Shown: one piece after another, positions 51,820 through 61,508 of the stretch | Layout: each line of letters begins with the position of its first letter | Position numbering within the stretch: the first letter of the stretch is position 1 | Assembly: GCA_027577595.1 (NCBI GenBank) | Contig: JANBRJ010000034.1 | Coordinates: 93,083 to 157,082 of the forward strand | Direction of reading: 5' to 3' | From: Coemansia sp. RSA 487 | Taxonomy: Eukaryota; Kickxellomycota; Kickxellomycetes; Kickxellales; Kickxellaceae | DNA: 64,000 nucleotides | Made by a program: the position numbers and the translations under genes | The notes under the pieces: model-generated | The model's database searches: none | What the model was told of the DNA's origin: nothing | What the model saw: only the letters and a program-made list of their open reading frames with translations

Positions 51820-52890
51820 CTATGGTGAGTAGTAGGCTGGAGGAGGAGGATGCGATGACGAAGCCATGGTTGACGATGAATGGGCCAAAGCACCGTCGTA
51901 GCGCTGGTACGGGGGCAGGGAGCAGGCGGCGGCGTCGGCGTCAGTGTCAAAGAGGTCGTCAGAGTCGTCCGAGCAGCCGATGCCCAGCAACGATGCGGAC
52001 CGCGAGCGACCCATGACCCTGATGTTGATGGCCTTGTCCCTTGTCAGATCGACGTTCCCGTCTCTTGCAGCAGCGTGGGGGGAGTCGATCGACGACTCCA
52101 GGACGCCTGCTATTTCGCTGAGCGTTACGCCTTGCGGGATGCGGATGCGCACCAGAGGCTTGAGGTCGGATGGCATGAACGTGCGGCCCGAGCGAATGAC
52201 AAGCTGGCGCTGCTGCGTGAACAGCGAATCGAACCAGTGGCCCAGAAACGGGATTGCATGGTAGCCCCATCCGGTGCCGGGTGCCTGGGACCGAGGCTTC
52301 GTGTACATCTCGACCACAATGTCCGATGTGAAGGAGCGGGCCATGGTTTTGCAAAACACCATGGCGTGCATGTCGTGGAGGCACTGGACGATCTCTGTTT
52401 GCGTGCCCAGCACACTAAACATGTTCATGGAGTCTGACAGAACCAGCGTCGAACCCAGCGCCCCGCGCGGCGGCTGCACCAGATAGCCGCCGTACGGAAG
52501 CCCAAAGGTGCCTTGGAGGAACCCGTATTGCAGACCCGGATACTGGGGCGGCGAGTCGGTGGTGTTTCCAGAGCACCACCACTGCCGCCAAAGCTGTGTA
52601 AAGGCCGACACCGGACTGCGTGGCACAACCGATGCGGCTGTCCATTTCATTGCCGAGTACATACTGGCCCACACCAGATTTCCGATTGTCTCGGCCATCG
52701 AGGGCATCACGGGGAACTTGAGCTCACTGTCGAGGGTGTAGACGCTGCGCCCGGTCAGTGCGCTGGTCATCCGCCCAGCGTTGACGTCATGTGTGCCCGA
52801 AGGCGGCATGCTGTTTGTGCGGAGCGTAGTGGTTAGCAGCTTCACCGTCGATGGTGTGCTGGCGCAGTGGTTGAGGATATCTGTCGGCAT
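51820..52890 (-). CDS. Long member of a two-gene family of unknown function, with PPxY motifs
   Basis: Chosen start ATG 52890 (356 residues); a second in-frame ATG ten codons upstream is possible. The N-terminal ~130 residues (KFPVMPSMAETIGNLVWASM, WTAASVVPRSPVSAFTQLW) are unique to this copy and include amphipathic helices but no signal peptide. From YGFLQGTFGLPYGGY onward the protein parallels the product at 28411-29016: SMNMFSVLGTQTEIVQCL, FTSDIVVEMYTKP, KPLVRIRIPQGVTLSEIAGV and NVDLTRDKAINIRVMGR. There are two PPxY motifs, PPQY before the shared block and PPAY near the C-terminus (HPPPPAYYSP). The shared C-terminal PPxY suggests WW-domain binding, for example by an Rsp5-type ligase. An acidic stretch (SDDSDDLFDTDADAA) lies near the end. 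I do not recognise the family; it may be lineage-specific. Confidence 0.75.
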   Translation of the reverse strand: MPTDILNHCASTPSTVKLLTTTLRTNSMPPSGTHDVNAGRMTSALTGRSVYTLDSELKFPVMPSMAETIGNLVWASMYSAMKWTAASVVPRSPVSAFTQLWRQWWCSGNTTDSPPQYPGLQYGFLQGTFGLPYGGYLVQPPRGALGSTLVLSDSMNMFSVLGTQTEIVQCLHDMHAMVFCKTMARSFTSDIVVEMYTKPRSQAPGTGWGYHAIPFLGHWFDSLFTQQRQLVIRSGRTFMPSDLKPLVRIRIPQGVTLSEIAGVLESSIDSPHAAARDGNVDLTRDKAINIRVMGRSRSASLLGIGCSDDSDDLFDTDADAAACSLPPYQRYDGALAHSSSTMASSSHPPPPAYYSP

Positions 52891-53088
52891 TAGGATGAAG
52901 AATATTCGTAAAGAAAACACCCCCTCTTCTTCGGTATGGAGTTTTGAGGGAAGTTTATAATTTATAGTATAGAAATTAGGATTGCTAGCCGATTTCCATT
53001 GAAAACAATGGACATCAAATATCTGTTGTGGCGTTGCAGTGCTGAACAGTCAGACAGGCAAGATAATGAGTAAAAAGGGCAGTTTTGC

Positions 53089-53119
<31 letters not shown>

Positions 53120-54538
53120 CTATGCCAGATAGAATAAACAGGTTTCTCGAAAGAAAAGGCGTAAATGACAGAAAAGCGAACAACGAGTGTTAGAGTAAAC
53201 GTGTCAAAAAGAAGGACATCAAAATAGAAAAAGAACAAAAGAGAAGGCGTGAAATAAAAAAAGGCCCAAAAAGGCCAAAAGAGGAGGAAATAGGTAAATA
53301 AATAAATGGGTTAAGATGCGCCAAAGAGCACGAGAAGAGAAAAAGGAGCTGTATAAATAATAATAATGAAGGCAATGGAGAAGGGCGGAGTTTCAGACCA
53401 TACGCCTTTGCTTTTGGGGAGGATATGTATGTGGATAAGTTAAAGTGATGGTAATAATATCTGCAGGTTTGAAGGAAATGAGGAAGGGGGGACAAACAAA
53501 GCTGTAAGGTCGTCGTCATCTGCGGTATTTATAGAGCGGCCAAGGAAATGTGCTTTTTTTTTTTTGACAAGATTTGCTTGGGTTTTGCAACACAGTAGGG
53601 GATTGTTTTGACAAGGAGGCCACTTACTCCCTCCTTATTTGCAAGCACACGACACAAATATAGAATAGCCAAACAAATGGCTGAAATAAAGCGAGAGAGA
53701 AAAGTGGTCGTCTTTCTGATGATCATGCACGCAATTAAAATCCCACATTTCCTTCTCTCTTTCCAATGCAGCCAACGAGAAACCCCGAGAGCGAAAGACT
53801 TGAAAACAAAAACAAATCTCCCAAATACCTCAGAAAGCTTCATCGAACACGGGAAATGCTGCCTCGGCCCAACCAAAAAGGGACAGTTTGCCAATACAGC
53901 CGGATGCCGTTTGTCTTTGCGGAGTTTCTTTCAATCCTGTACGAACACGAAAATTGGGGACTGAGGACGGTCCCTGTCTCGATCTGTTCTTTGCTGAAAG
54001 CAAAACAAACGTATATCTTTTGAGAGGGAGGATTTTTCTTTGGAAAATAGCCCAATTTTTCATACATCCCTTTCAGGAAAAATCGATCTTCACTGCATTG
54101 AAAGAGTTCAAATCCATTCTGTTCCGATGTGCTTTGTTTTGAATTTAGGTTTCTACGAGAAAAAAAAAAGATTCAATCAGAATGAAAAAAAATGTTCGTG
54201 TTCACTCACTGGAAGGTGCAAAGACCGAGGATTGGGACATGTAACTGAAAACACATTTTTAACACAGACCATGCACGACCTGCAGGACACACAAACAAGC
54301 AAACAAACAAATCAAGACTCACATATCCAGAAATGAACGAAGAAAACAACGCCAACCTAAAAATGCTATAGATCCACACCAAAAACACGGGATTATGCAT
54401 TTCGGCGATACTTGCATTGTATCACGGTGAGGAAATGATCCAAACACGCGCTGTCCATACTAATCTGATCTTGCATATTCGTGCATCATCCCGGAGCAAT
54501 CGCACTATACCTCCAAAGCCCCCCTTTTGGATTCTCGA
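52891..54538. other. 1.65 kb spacer between the long PPxY gene and the mannosidase stop
   Basis: AT-rich, with purine-rich tracts at 53170-53400 and a (TTG)n run near 53088-53115. This should be the PPxY gene's promoter plus the mannosidase 3' flank. Short frames on both strands look random. Confidence 0.4.
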
Positions 54539-57500
54539 TCATTTTGAGCGGACTTCAAACTGGAAAAGCGCCTGCGCGCCAGGAAGCAGGCTTACGGCGC
54601 GCTCGACTTTGTGCTTGAGACGCTGGTGCTGCCACTCGCCAATCGACCAGTCGCCAGGTTCTGCCGCATAGACGTCCACACGCTGCTGCGGCCCAACAGC
54701 GAGAAGGCCCGGAACGTTGATAACGCCCGCTCCGTGCTCATCCAGGCAGCGCGCATCGCCTGCCAGCAACTGCACGCGTGCATAAATGTCCAAACCATCC
54801 GAAGCACGCCGGCGCCCACGCTGGATACCAACAAAACGCACGCATCCATTATGCACGGTGCTGCTCGCCTTGTCGTCTCCAGCCGCTCCAAGACCCGAAT
54901 GTGCTGCCAGTGAGACGTTGCTGTCGGGCATCGCCATCAGAAACGCCAGCGCTGGTGCATTGAGGGCTGCGTTTGCTAGCAGACCCGAGCGCGCAGGCGC
55001 GCGATCCATGCCAGTGTCGACAAAGTGCGTTATGCTGGCCATACTGTCGTCGATGACCGGCTCGTCAAGTCCGCGGAAGTCGTTGCCCGACATGCTGCGA
55101 TGCATACCGACCTCCAGCGTATTTGCAGCAATACACGTTGCGCCTGTCGCCTGCCGCGAATGCAGCGTCAGATCGCCCGACGCCAACGCAACATGCGACA
55201 CCGCGGGATAGTAGTTTCCAGGCACTGGCGTCCACCGACTGTACTTGCGGCGCGTAACACCAACACCGTCAAACACATCAAATGCACACTGCTTCGCCAT
55301 GCTGCGCATGGCACCGCCGCTGGCCAGCTCAAAGTGTGCAACCACATCGCGATCCACCTCTGGCCGCACGCGTGCAGTCACCTCGACCATGTGCGACCGA
55401 CCTGTGCACAGCCGGTACGTAACGCTGGCGCTGTCTGTGACGTCCACCGTCGCTGTGTCGCAGACCGGTCCGCCGGCTTCGATGCGGAACCCAGACATCC
55501 GGTGCCCGCCTTCGAGCGCCAGCGGCCGTGACTGCCATGCTGGCACTCCGAACAGAACGGCAATAATTGCTGCTGCCACGCCATACACGAAAAGGATACA
55601 TAGGCGTGTGCGTGCCCCAAGCGCTACAGACACAGCATACCCGATCGCAAACGCAGCAACGGCTAGTCCAGCGGACGACACTACGTCGCCCCCAGCCCAT
55701 CGGTTCAGTGTTGCAACGCTGGCAACCTGCTCGACAAAGTAAGCAAGTGCAAAGCCTACAGCCGCACCCAGAGCAATCGCTAGCATTGGCGAAAAGCGGG
55801 TTGCGGGAATCGACTTTGCTTGTTGCATTCGGGCGGCTGCTACAACAACAGAAGCGGCCAAACCAGCGCACAGCGCACCACCAAACACATAAAAGACAAC
55901 TGCGTACATGAGCATGAACGAGTGCATGACGTAAGCGCCGGATGGCTGAATACGCGGATTGATGGAGTATTGCCGCAGCTGGTGCACAACCTCGCTCCTG
56001 CCTGAACCACGCTCCATCGACATCCGGACCCCAGAACCACGGCGGTCTATTGCCAGGCGCACGCGTGTGCCGTCCTTTTCTAAAACAGCCTCAGTGGCAA
56101 GTGGTCCAGCAGAAGACGTCTGTGTGTGGAACGCATCGCGAAGCATCGCCATCCGAGCATAGTCACGCTCCGCTACGGTTTCGTTGACCAGAACATAGTT
56201 GCGCCATCCGAGCGGAGGCACATCGCGTGCAACAAAGTCAACCTCAAATCCAGTGTCGTGTGTGGCGGGACGCACCGCAACTGCATCGACTGCACGACGA
56301 GTCGTCGGGTCGATCAATGCGACGTCCAGCGACGGGACATGCAGCCGCACCGCCTGGTCCTGCGCACTCAAGCGGTTTGCATTGGTAACAGTGACAACCA
56401 TAGGCTGCACAGTGTCTGACACAACCAGACGTGCTTCGGCATCATCAGCTGTGTTGTAGCCACGCGGTGCTGCATCCGTGCTGGCTTTAGCGTCTTTGAT
56501 CTCGCGTTCCATCCGATCGGGATCCAGATCCAGATCCAGATCCAGATCCATTGTACCTGACTGTGCCAGCTGCAGTGCATATCGACCGATGTGCATCGCT
56601 ACACGCTGTGCTGAGCGCAGACGCAGCTCGTAGTCTTCGGTCGCCCTGCGCGAGCACGTACCTGTGACTGCGTCATGGTGGTACCCGATGGCCACCTGCT
56701 TGCGGCAGTACTCGAGCGAATGCTCCAGAACGTCCCACGCTGCCTCAATATCCTTGCCCGTGCCCGAGCAACGCACTCGCGCCACCGCCACCAGGGCCTC
56801 GACATGCTCCACTGCCTGCTCGGTGCTCCTGACTAGTCGCTTGAGTGTTGGCCGTGTCGTATAAAAGCCGCTCCAGTACTGCTCATAGGGCTTGTCCTGG
56901 TACGGGTAAAAGTCGCCGCGATGCAAACGAAGCTGCGTCTTTCCTGTCTCCTTCTTATGTGTACTCGCCACACGATCGTCGATCTGCGCCATATACGGGC
57001 GTATCGCCTCCAGATACTCGGACGGCGTCGAGTAGCGCAGCGTCATGTCGCGCCACGCGTGCGGGCGCTCCCCTGGCGACTGCGCTTTGTCGACTATGTG
57101 ATCCAGGCACGCGAACGCCCACGATGCTTTCATGTACCGAAAATCGTCGCCCATCATCACCAGAACATGTCCATGCCCTGGATACTTGCGCGTCTGAGTG
57201 CGCGCAAACCGCACCAGCTCATCCAGAAGCTCCTCTGCGTTGCATAGCGACGTCCTGTCAAAGTCAAAGTTTGCGCTGGGCGCCGCGTACCCGACCGAGA
57301 GAAAATGTGTCAGTATTGGCGGCGCCTGCGAGTATGGCGCCTGCCAGAGGAACTCGTAGTCCCCGTGTGCAGCAAAGCCAAAGCGCTCGCGGTAGTCCAT
57401 GCGGCCCAGTATCAGACCCGTGTACCCAGTGTTTGCCAGCAAGTGTGGCGTCACTCGTGCATGTCCAAACGGGTCGATCTGCCATCCAACCCGCGTGGTT

Positions 57501-58165
57501 GTGTTGAGCTCGCGCGCCACAAAGCGGCGCCCCACGTCGACTATTGCATTGTGCGCCCACCATGTCGTCAGCCCCTCGTCTGGGCTGACATACGTGCCGC
57601 CGACAATCTCCCACTGGCCGCGGCTGATCAGCTCCCCCAGGGCCATGCGCCACGTCATCTCCCGTGCGCGGCCTGGCAGGACCCTATTGGCCTTGTCGCC
57701 CTCGTCATCCATCCACAGATCAAGGAACGCAACATCGCCCCATGTGAACTTGCGCTCACGGTTCATCCACAGCGTCGCCACCACGTTGCGCAGCACCTGC
57801 CGCACCCACATCTCGTAGTACTCGCCAAAGCTGTAGTTCCATCCGATGTCCGAGTGACTGTGTGCCACGATATGCAGCGTCAGGTTCTGTGGTCTCTCGT
57901 GCTGTGTGGCAAAATCTCTGTCCACTGGTGGCCCGGCTTCGCCGAGCTTTGCGACCCATGAAGGTTTACCCCATGGAACCACTGACCGGTTAGCAAGAAA
58001 TAGCAGCCATACAAACCCTATGGCCAGAAGCGCTCCGCCTCGTCTTATATACCGCCGTGGCACAAGCATTGCACAAGTATGTTTCTTTTGCCCGCTCTTC
58101 CAAGGGGGTATATAATATATGCAAATGCGTAATAAGCGCCTGCTGCTTTTGTCTTCTGTCGTCAA
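54539..58165 (-). CDS. GH38 alpha-mannosidase with an internal four-helix membrane segment
   Basis: A 1208-residue single-exon protein; the ATG at 58069 (residue 33), with a TATA-like TATATTATATAC about 40 bp before it, is an alternative start. A basic N-terminus and hydrophobic segment (about 44-60) form a type II signal anchor. The catalytic domain is a clear GH38: zinc ligands in AHSHSDIGW (His104, Asp106) and nucleophile Asp231 in WQIDPFGHARVTPHLL, then LGRMDYRERF and VMMGDDFRYM. Motifs are nearest the lysosomal/vacuolar class. After QPSGAY (740-745), where lysosomal enzymes continue into their beta-sandwich, about 140 residues of four predicted transmembrane helices intervene, e.g. YAVVFYVFGGALCAGL and ILFVYGVAAAIIAVLF. 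The mannosidase C-terminal region then resumes (YSRWTPVPGNYYPAVSHVAL). An even helix number keeps both halves lumenal. It should trim alpha-mannose in Golgi or vacuole. Confidence 0.9.
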   Translation of the reverse strand: MTTEDKSSRRLLRICIYYIPPWKSGQKKHTCAMLVPRRYIRRGGALLAIGFVWLLFLANRSVVPWGKPSWVAKLGEAGPPVDRDFATQHERPQNLTLHIVAHSHSDIGWNYSFGEYYEMWVRQVLRNVVATLWMNRERKFTWGDVAFLDLWMDDEGDKANRVLPGRAREMTWRMALGELISRGQWEIVGGTYVSPDEGLTTWWAHNAIVDVGRRFVARELNTTTRVGWQIDPFGHARVTPHLLANTGYTGLILGRMDYRERFGFAAHGDYEFLWQAPYSQAPPILTHFLSVGYAAPSANFDFDRTSLCNAEELLDELVRFARTQTRKYPGHGHVLVMMGDDFRYMKASWAFACLDHIVDKAQSPGERPHAWRDMTLRYSTPSEYLEAIRPYMAQIDDRVASTHKKETGKTQLRLHRGDFYPYQDKPYEQYWSGFYTTRPTLKRLVRSTEQAVEHVEALVAVARVRCSGTGKDIEAAWDVLEHSLEYCRKQVAIGYHHDAVTGTCSRRATEDYELRLRSAQRVAMHIGRYALQLAQSGTMDLDLDLDLDPDRMEREIKDAKASTDAAPRGYNTADDAEARLVVSDTVQPMVVTVTNANRLSAQDQAVRLHVPSLDVALIDPTTRRAVDAVAVRPATHDTGFEVDFVARDVPPLGWRNYVLVNETVAERDYARMAMLRDAFHTQTSSAGPLATEAVLEKDGTRVRLAIDRRGSGVRMSMERGSGRSEVVHQLRQYSINPRIQPSGAYVMHSFMLMYAVVFYVFGGALCAGLAASVVVAAARMQQAKSIPATRFSPMLAIALGAAVGFALAYFVEQVASVATLNRWAGGDVVSSAGLAVAAFAIGYAVSVALGARTRLCILFVYGVAAAIIAVLFGVPAWQSRPLALEGGHRMSGFRIEAGGPVCDTATVDVTDSASVTYRLCTGRSHMVEVTARVRPEVDRDVVAHFELASGGAMRSMAKQCAFDVFDGVGVTRRKYSRWTPVPGNYYPAVSHVALASGDLTLHSRQATGATCIAANTLEVGMHRSMSGNDFRGLDEPVIDDSMASITHFVDTGMDRAPARSGLLANAALNAPALAFLMAMPDSNVSLAAHSGLGAAGDDKASSTVHNGCVRFVGIQRGRRRASDGLDIYARVQLLAGDARCLDEHGAGVINVPGLLAVGPQQRVDVYAAEPGDWSIGEWQHQRLKHKVERAVSLLPGAQALFQFEVRSK
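56521..56550 (-). repeat. Hexanucleotide repeat coding for Leu-Asp dipeptides
   Basis: Tandem copies of a six-base unit (GATCCA on the plus strand) encode an alternating Leu-Asp run, DLDLDLDLDPD, within the mannosidase between the catalytic and C-terminal parts. Probably a recently expanded surface loop. Confidence 0.85.
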
Positions 58166-58825
58166 GTCTCTAAATAGACAAGCGTTTGTATAGGTTTAAA
58201 GAGCAATGCAAATATCAAAAAAGCAGTGCTCCAAAATACTCTGCCAAAAGTCGCAAAGAATGCTAAATGTTGAAGCCTTTTTCCAGCACCGGAAAAAATA
58301 TTTCCACCAGGGGCGGAGTGTGTTTGATGTCAGCGGCAAAAGTATGCAGCCTCCAAAGATATAAGGCACCAAAGAATGATAGATAAAATACACAACTCCA
58401 ATTAAAACTATGCATGCACGCCTATATAAAAGCCCACTCTATACCTTTGGTTTCTTTTACACTTTATGAATCAAAAAAGAGTGACGAAGAAAAGAAAGGG
58501 GGAGGGGAATGTAAATATTATATAGCGTTCTGTTACAGCATGTCTAGCTTTTATAGTAAAGCGTCAACGCTACCTGGGCCATGAGCACCAATACCTAAAC
58601 GTCGCTTCTTTTTTGTGAAAAAGGGTCTATTGTACAAGCACCCAAAACAAGCCACGCTTGCGGGAATTGAATTGCCACACAATCAGAGATGCCTTTGCCT
58701 CGTTGGAGCAAAAAAAAAGCCACATGCAGCGCAATTCCTCTTTGAACTCCGCATTTGCAATTAGATCAACAGGTATTTCGTAAAGGTTTGTTCCATGAAT
58801 ACAAAACCTCTCTCCTCCCTCTGCT
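58166..58825. other. AT-rich spacer between mannosidase and PPR genes
   Basis: About 0.66 kb, containing the mannosidase promoter. A TATATAAAAG near 58422-58431 points rightward (plus strand), but no plus-strand gene follows; it may be chance or mark a non-coding transcript. No coding signal. Confidence 0.4.
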
Positions 58826-60313
58826 CTAAGACGCAGGTGGGCTGTCGGATCGACTCTTCAGAGAGAAGCCAAGGAAAGAAGATGGACGCTGTGCCTCCGA
58901 TATCCTGATACTCTCTTCCATTTTATCGTTCTCTTCGGTGGCCCATTCAAGCATCTTGATTAAGTATGGCGACGGATCGATCTCGTAATCGGAAACCATG
59001 CGAAAGGCCAGTTCGCTGCATTTCTGCAGGTCGCGGGCCACAGTCTTGTACGTGATCATCAGCTTGAAGGTTTTTGACACGGGCGCAAACCCACAGGCGT
59101 CCATAAGCTGCACGTACTGCTCGGCTGTGTCAAGATCCCAGTACTCTGAGCGCCATTTGATCAGCGTATGGAACGTATCCATGTTCGGTGCTAACGGCCC
59201 ACGCGGCAGCAAGAAGGACCCGCTCTGGATCATGCGCGTGATCTTGTCGGGACCAGGAACACCGGCGCTTGTGTCGAGCTTACACATGCGGATCAGCAGT
59301 TCGTGCATCTCGTCGACCAGCCCGTTCATCCCAAGCACATCCAGCATTGCGTTGCATGTTTGGACAGTACCGCCGCACAGACAAAGGTCCTCCACTGCAT
59401 CGTCCCAGTAGCTGTGCTTCTTATCGGAGTATCTTGTGGCCGCCTTAGTAAGGTCTCCTGGGAAGCTGCATGTAAAGGCAAATGTGTCCTTGGCAGCCTG
59501 CAGATTGCCTGTAAGGCCGTGCAGCTTGATCAGCAGATTCTGAGTCAACGTGTTGGGCTGAATGCCCGAGGACTGCATCTCTTGCACCAGCGCAAACGCC
59601 TGATCGTACTGCCGCGCCGCCGTCAAGCATGCGATAAACGAATTGTAGTTTGTCACGTCGCGCGCAAGGCCGCTGAGCGCCGCGTACTGCCACACTTGGT
59701 GCGCCGCCTGTGCATCGCCGCTAGCAGTAAAGAGAAGTATTATTGCGTTCGCCTGAGTCGACGACAGTGTCCCGCCTACCCTCGTTATGCCGCCTAGCAC
59801 TTCCCTGGCCATCACGCCCAGCTGTCGCAATTCAAGCTTGTTGTACCCAAACTGGTGCTTGACGCATAGCGTATCGAGCATACATGTGTGTGCGCGTATC
59901 ATCCGCATCTCTGCACTGTTGGCCACTCGCCGCGGGACTACTGCGCTTGGAACCGGGGGTGCGCTCATGCGGGGTTCGCGCTCGTTTCGGCTCACTAGTT
60001 CCTGGTACCAGCGCCACGATTCCCCGATATTATGGCTACGCATGTTCGTTTCCAGCATACGCATCACCTTCCCGTTGCTTGCATCTTGTATGTCCTGTGT
60101 GCTTGCTGCTTCTCTGATCTTTTGCTTGGCTGATCTGTTTGCTGTCCTGTTGATCTCTTTCCTAGTTGGTCTGTTTTCCCCATTGCTAGTCTCTTCTTCC
60201 CTGGTTGGGCTGTTTGCTGTCTTGCTGGCCACACGGTGTACATCACGCTTGGTTTGCGATAGGACGTATCTAAGCAAAACGTTCCTGCCTGGGAATACCA
60301 ACCGACTGTTCAT
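58826..60313 (-). CDS. Mitochondrial pentatricopeptide repeat protein
   Basis: A 495-residue single-exon protein. Residues 1-35 are a basic presequence (MNSRLVFPGRNVLLRYVLSQ), followed by a Lys/Asn/Thr-rich, disordered stretch. PPR-type helix pairs occupy about 160-440; the clearest are VTNYNSFIACLTAARQYDQA with FALVQEMQSSGIQPNTLTQN and LLIKLHGLTGNLQAAKDTF. A further repeat reads TFHTLIKWRSEYWDLDTAEQY with VQLMDACGFAPVSKTFKLMI. PPR proteins bind single-stranded organelle RNA and act in processing, stability or translation of mitochondrial transcripts. The specific target is not readable. An alternating basic and hydrophobic N-terminus supports mitochondrial import. Confidence 0.85.
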   Translation of the reverse strand: MNSRLVFPGRNVLLRYVLSQTKRDVHRVASKTANSPTREEETSNGENRPTRKEINRTANRSAKQKIREAASTQDIQDASNGKVMRMLETNMRSHNIGESWRWYQELVSRNEREPRMSAPPVPSAVVPRRVANSAEMRMIRAHTCMLDTLCVKHQFGYNKLELRQLGVMAREVLGGITRVGGTLSSTQANAIILLFTASGDAQAAHQVWQYAALSGLARDVTNYNSFIACLTAARQYDQAFALVQEMQSSGIQPNTLTQNLLIKLHGLTGNLQAAKDTFAFTCSFPGDLTKAATRYSDKKHSYWDDAVEDLCLCGGTVQTCNAMLDVLGMNGLVDEMHELLIRMCKLDTSAGVPGPDKITRMIQSGSFLLPRGPLAPNMDTFHTLIKWRSEYWDLDTAEQYVQLMDACGFAPVSKTFKLMITYKTVARDLQKCSELAFRMVSDYEIDPSPYLIKMLEWATEENDKMEESIRISEAQRPSSFLGFSLKSRSDSPPAS

Positions 60314-60524
60314 TGCGCTATGGATAGGACGAGCAATCTAGCGATCCGGCAGTGGCTTTACGAATGATGCTTTCTTGCAAATTGGCAACCGACAAATAAT
60401 AAAGACAGTGTTAAAGATCAATAGAAGAAAGAAAGAAAAAAGAAAAGGTCTTTATTGCTTGAGGCTGATCGCACTGTCCGCAAAAGCAGCAAAATTAGGC
60501 TGATTAAATTAAAAATAGATAACA

Positions 60525-61301
60525 TTAGTTGTGGCGAAAGAACTTCATACCGATCCAGTTCCAAAAGACAACAAAGACAAATGACAGGCCAGTGATTGGC
60601 ATGAGGAGGCAAAAGTACCTGTCGTCCTTGACTGCATCAACGAAAGCCATGCCTGTGTACGGCATGAACTTGGACACCACGAGCGCGTACATTGAAGCTA
60701 CGAAAACGACAACAGTCAGCGCAAGCAGAGCGTACCCGAACGCAGGCGTGGTGTCAGGGTCGTTTGCAGGAAGCCGCATCGGCTGGTTGCGCGTGTACCG
60801 CGGCGCCGCATAGAACTCGGGGTGTCGCAGTGGGTCGATCAGGTGCGCGCGAAACAGCGACAAGTTGCCTGGCATCGACGACACTCGCTTGATCAGCCCA
60901 CTGCTGGCATTGTTGTCAAGCACCGATTCGGACGCTACGCTGGGCTCCTGCGATGCTTGCAAGCTCCACAGGTCTGGTGCTCCATCAACTGGCGCATCCT
61001 CAGGATCTGCGCGCCCTAGAAACGGCACACGCACAGGTAGTCGGCGCGCATACTCGGCCAGCTTGGTCCGTTCGACAGCACCATTGCTGACCACAGCGGG
61101 TGCCTCGCACTCGGCTGTTTCTTCGCTGGCTGCTGCTCTATAAAACGTTGCGGCAACTCCCCCTTTATCTTCCTCCACAGCTGGCGACCCCGCAGTGTCG
61201 AGCCGTCGCAGCTCGCCCGCCTGATACTCATCATCAAGGCCTGTTCTGCTTGCAGTCGGCCTTCGCTTCCGTGGCAATATAGCGCTCGTAAACGTCCGCA
61301 T
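60525..61301 (-). CDS. ERI1: GPI-GlcNAc transferase subunit PIG-Y/Eri1 with a long N-terminal extension
   Basis: Start at ATG 61301 (258 residues). Only the last ~75 residues look like PIG-Y: a first transmembrane helix (FGYALLALTVVVFVASMYAL), a loop, then YFCLLMPITGLSFVFVVFWN and the terminal WIGMKFFRHN. As I recall it, human PIG-Y ends in the near-identical pattern 'LLLPIT....F..W.W.GIK.FRHN'. PIG-Y binds PIG-A in the ER complex that makes GlcNAc-PI, the first GPI-anchor intermediate; yeast Eri1 in that complex also interacts with Ras. Human PIG-Y has about 70 residues, so the ~180-residue N-terminal part is extra. It is basic at first (ILPRKRRPTAS), then acidic and Ser-rich, and probably cytosolic. 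A pyrimidine-poor TAG near 61321 could be an acceptor for an upstream exon. Domain call firm, extension unexplained. Confidence 0.8.
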   Translation of the reverse strand: MRTFTSAILPRKRRPTASRTGLDDEYQAGELRRLDTAGSPAVEEDKGGVAATFYRAAASEETAECEAPAVVSNGAVERTKLAEYARRLPVRVPFLGRADPEDAPVDGAPDLWSLQASQEPSVASESVLDNNASSGLIKRVSSMPGNLSLFRAHLIDPLRHPEFYAAPRYTRNQPMRLPANDPDTTPAFGYALLALTVVVFVASMYALVVSKFMPYTGMAFVDAVKDDRYFCLLMPITGLSFVFVVFWNWIGMKFFRHN

Positions 61302-61508
61302 TGGCCTTCTTTCCTTTGGCCTAATGCAAAAGAATGGCCCTATTAGCGTGGTTATAATACAATAGCAGAATGTGGAAACAAGAACAGAAGTTGTACTTTT
61401 GAAATGCAGATGCAGGACTTGTGGAAACAAAACGCAAAAGTGTTTTATATTGGCTGTGGTCTGGAATTTCCTAAAGTGCTTCTTCTGCTTTGACTCTACT
61501 GAAAAATA

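Noticed and set aside
58422-58431. A plus-strand promoter (TATATAAAAG)
   Set aside because: No plus-strand gene follows within several kilobases; the motif is expected by chance in AT-rich DNA.
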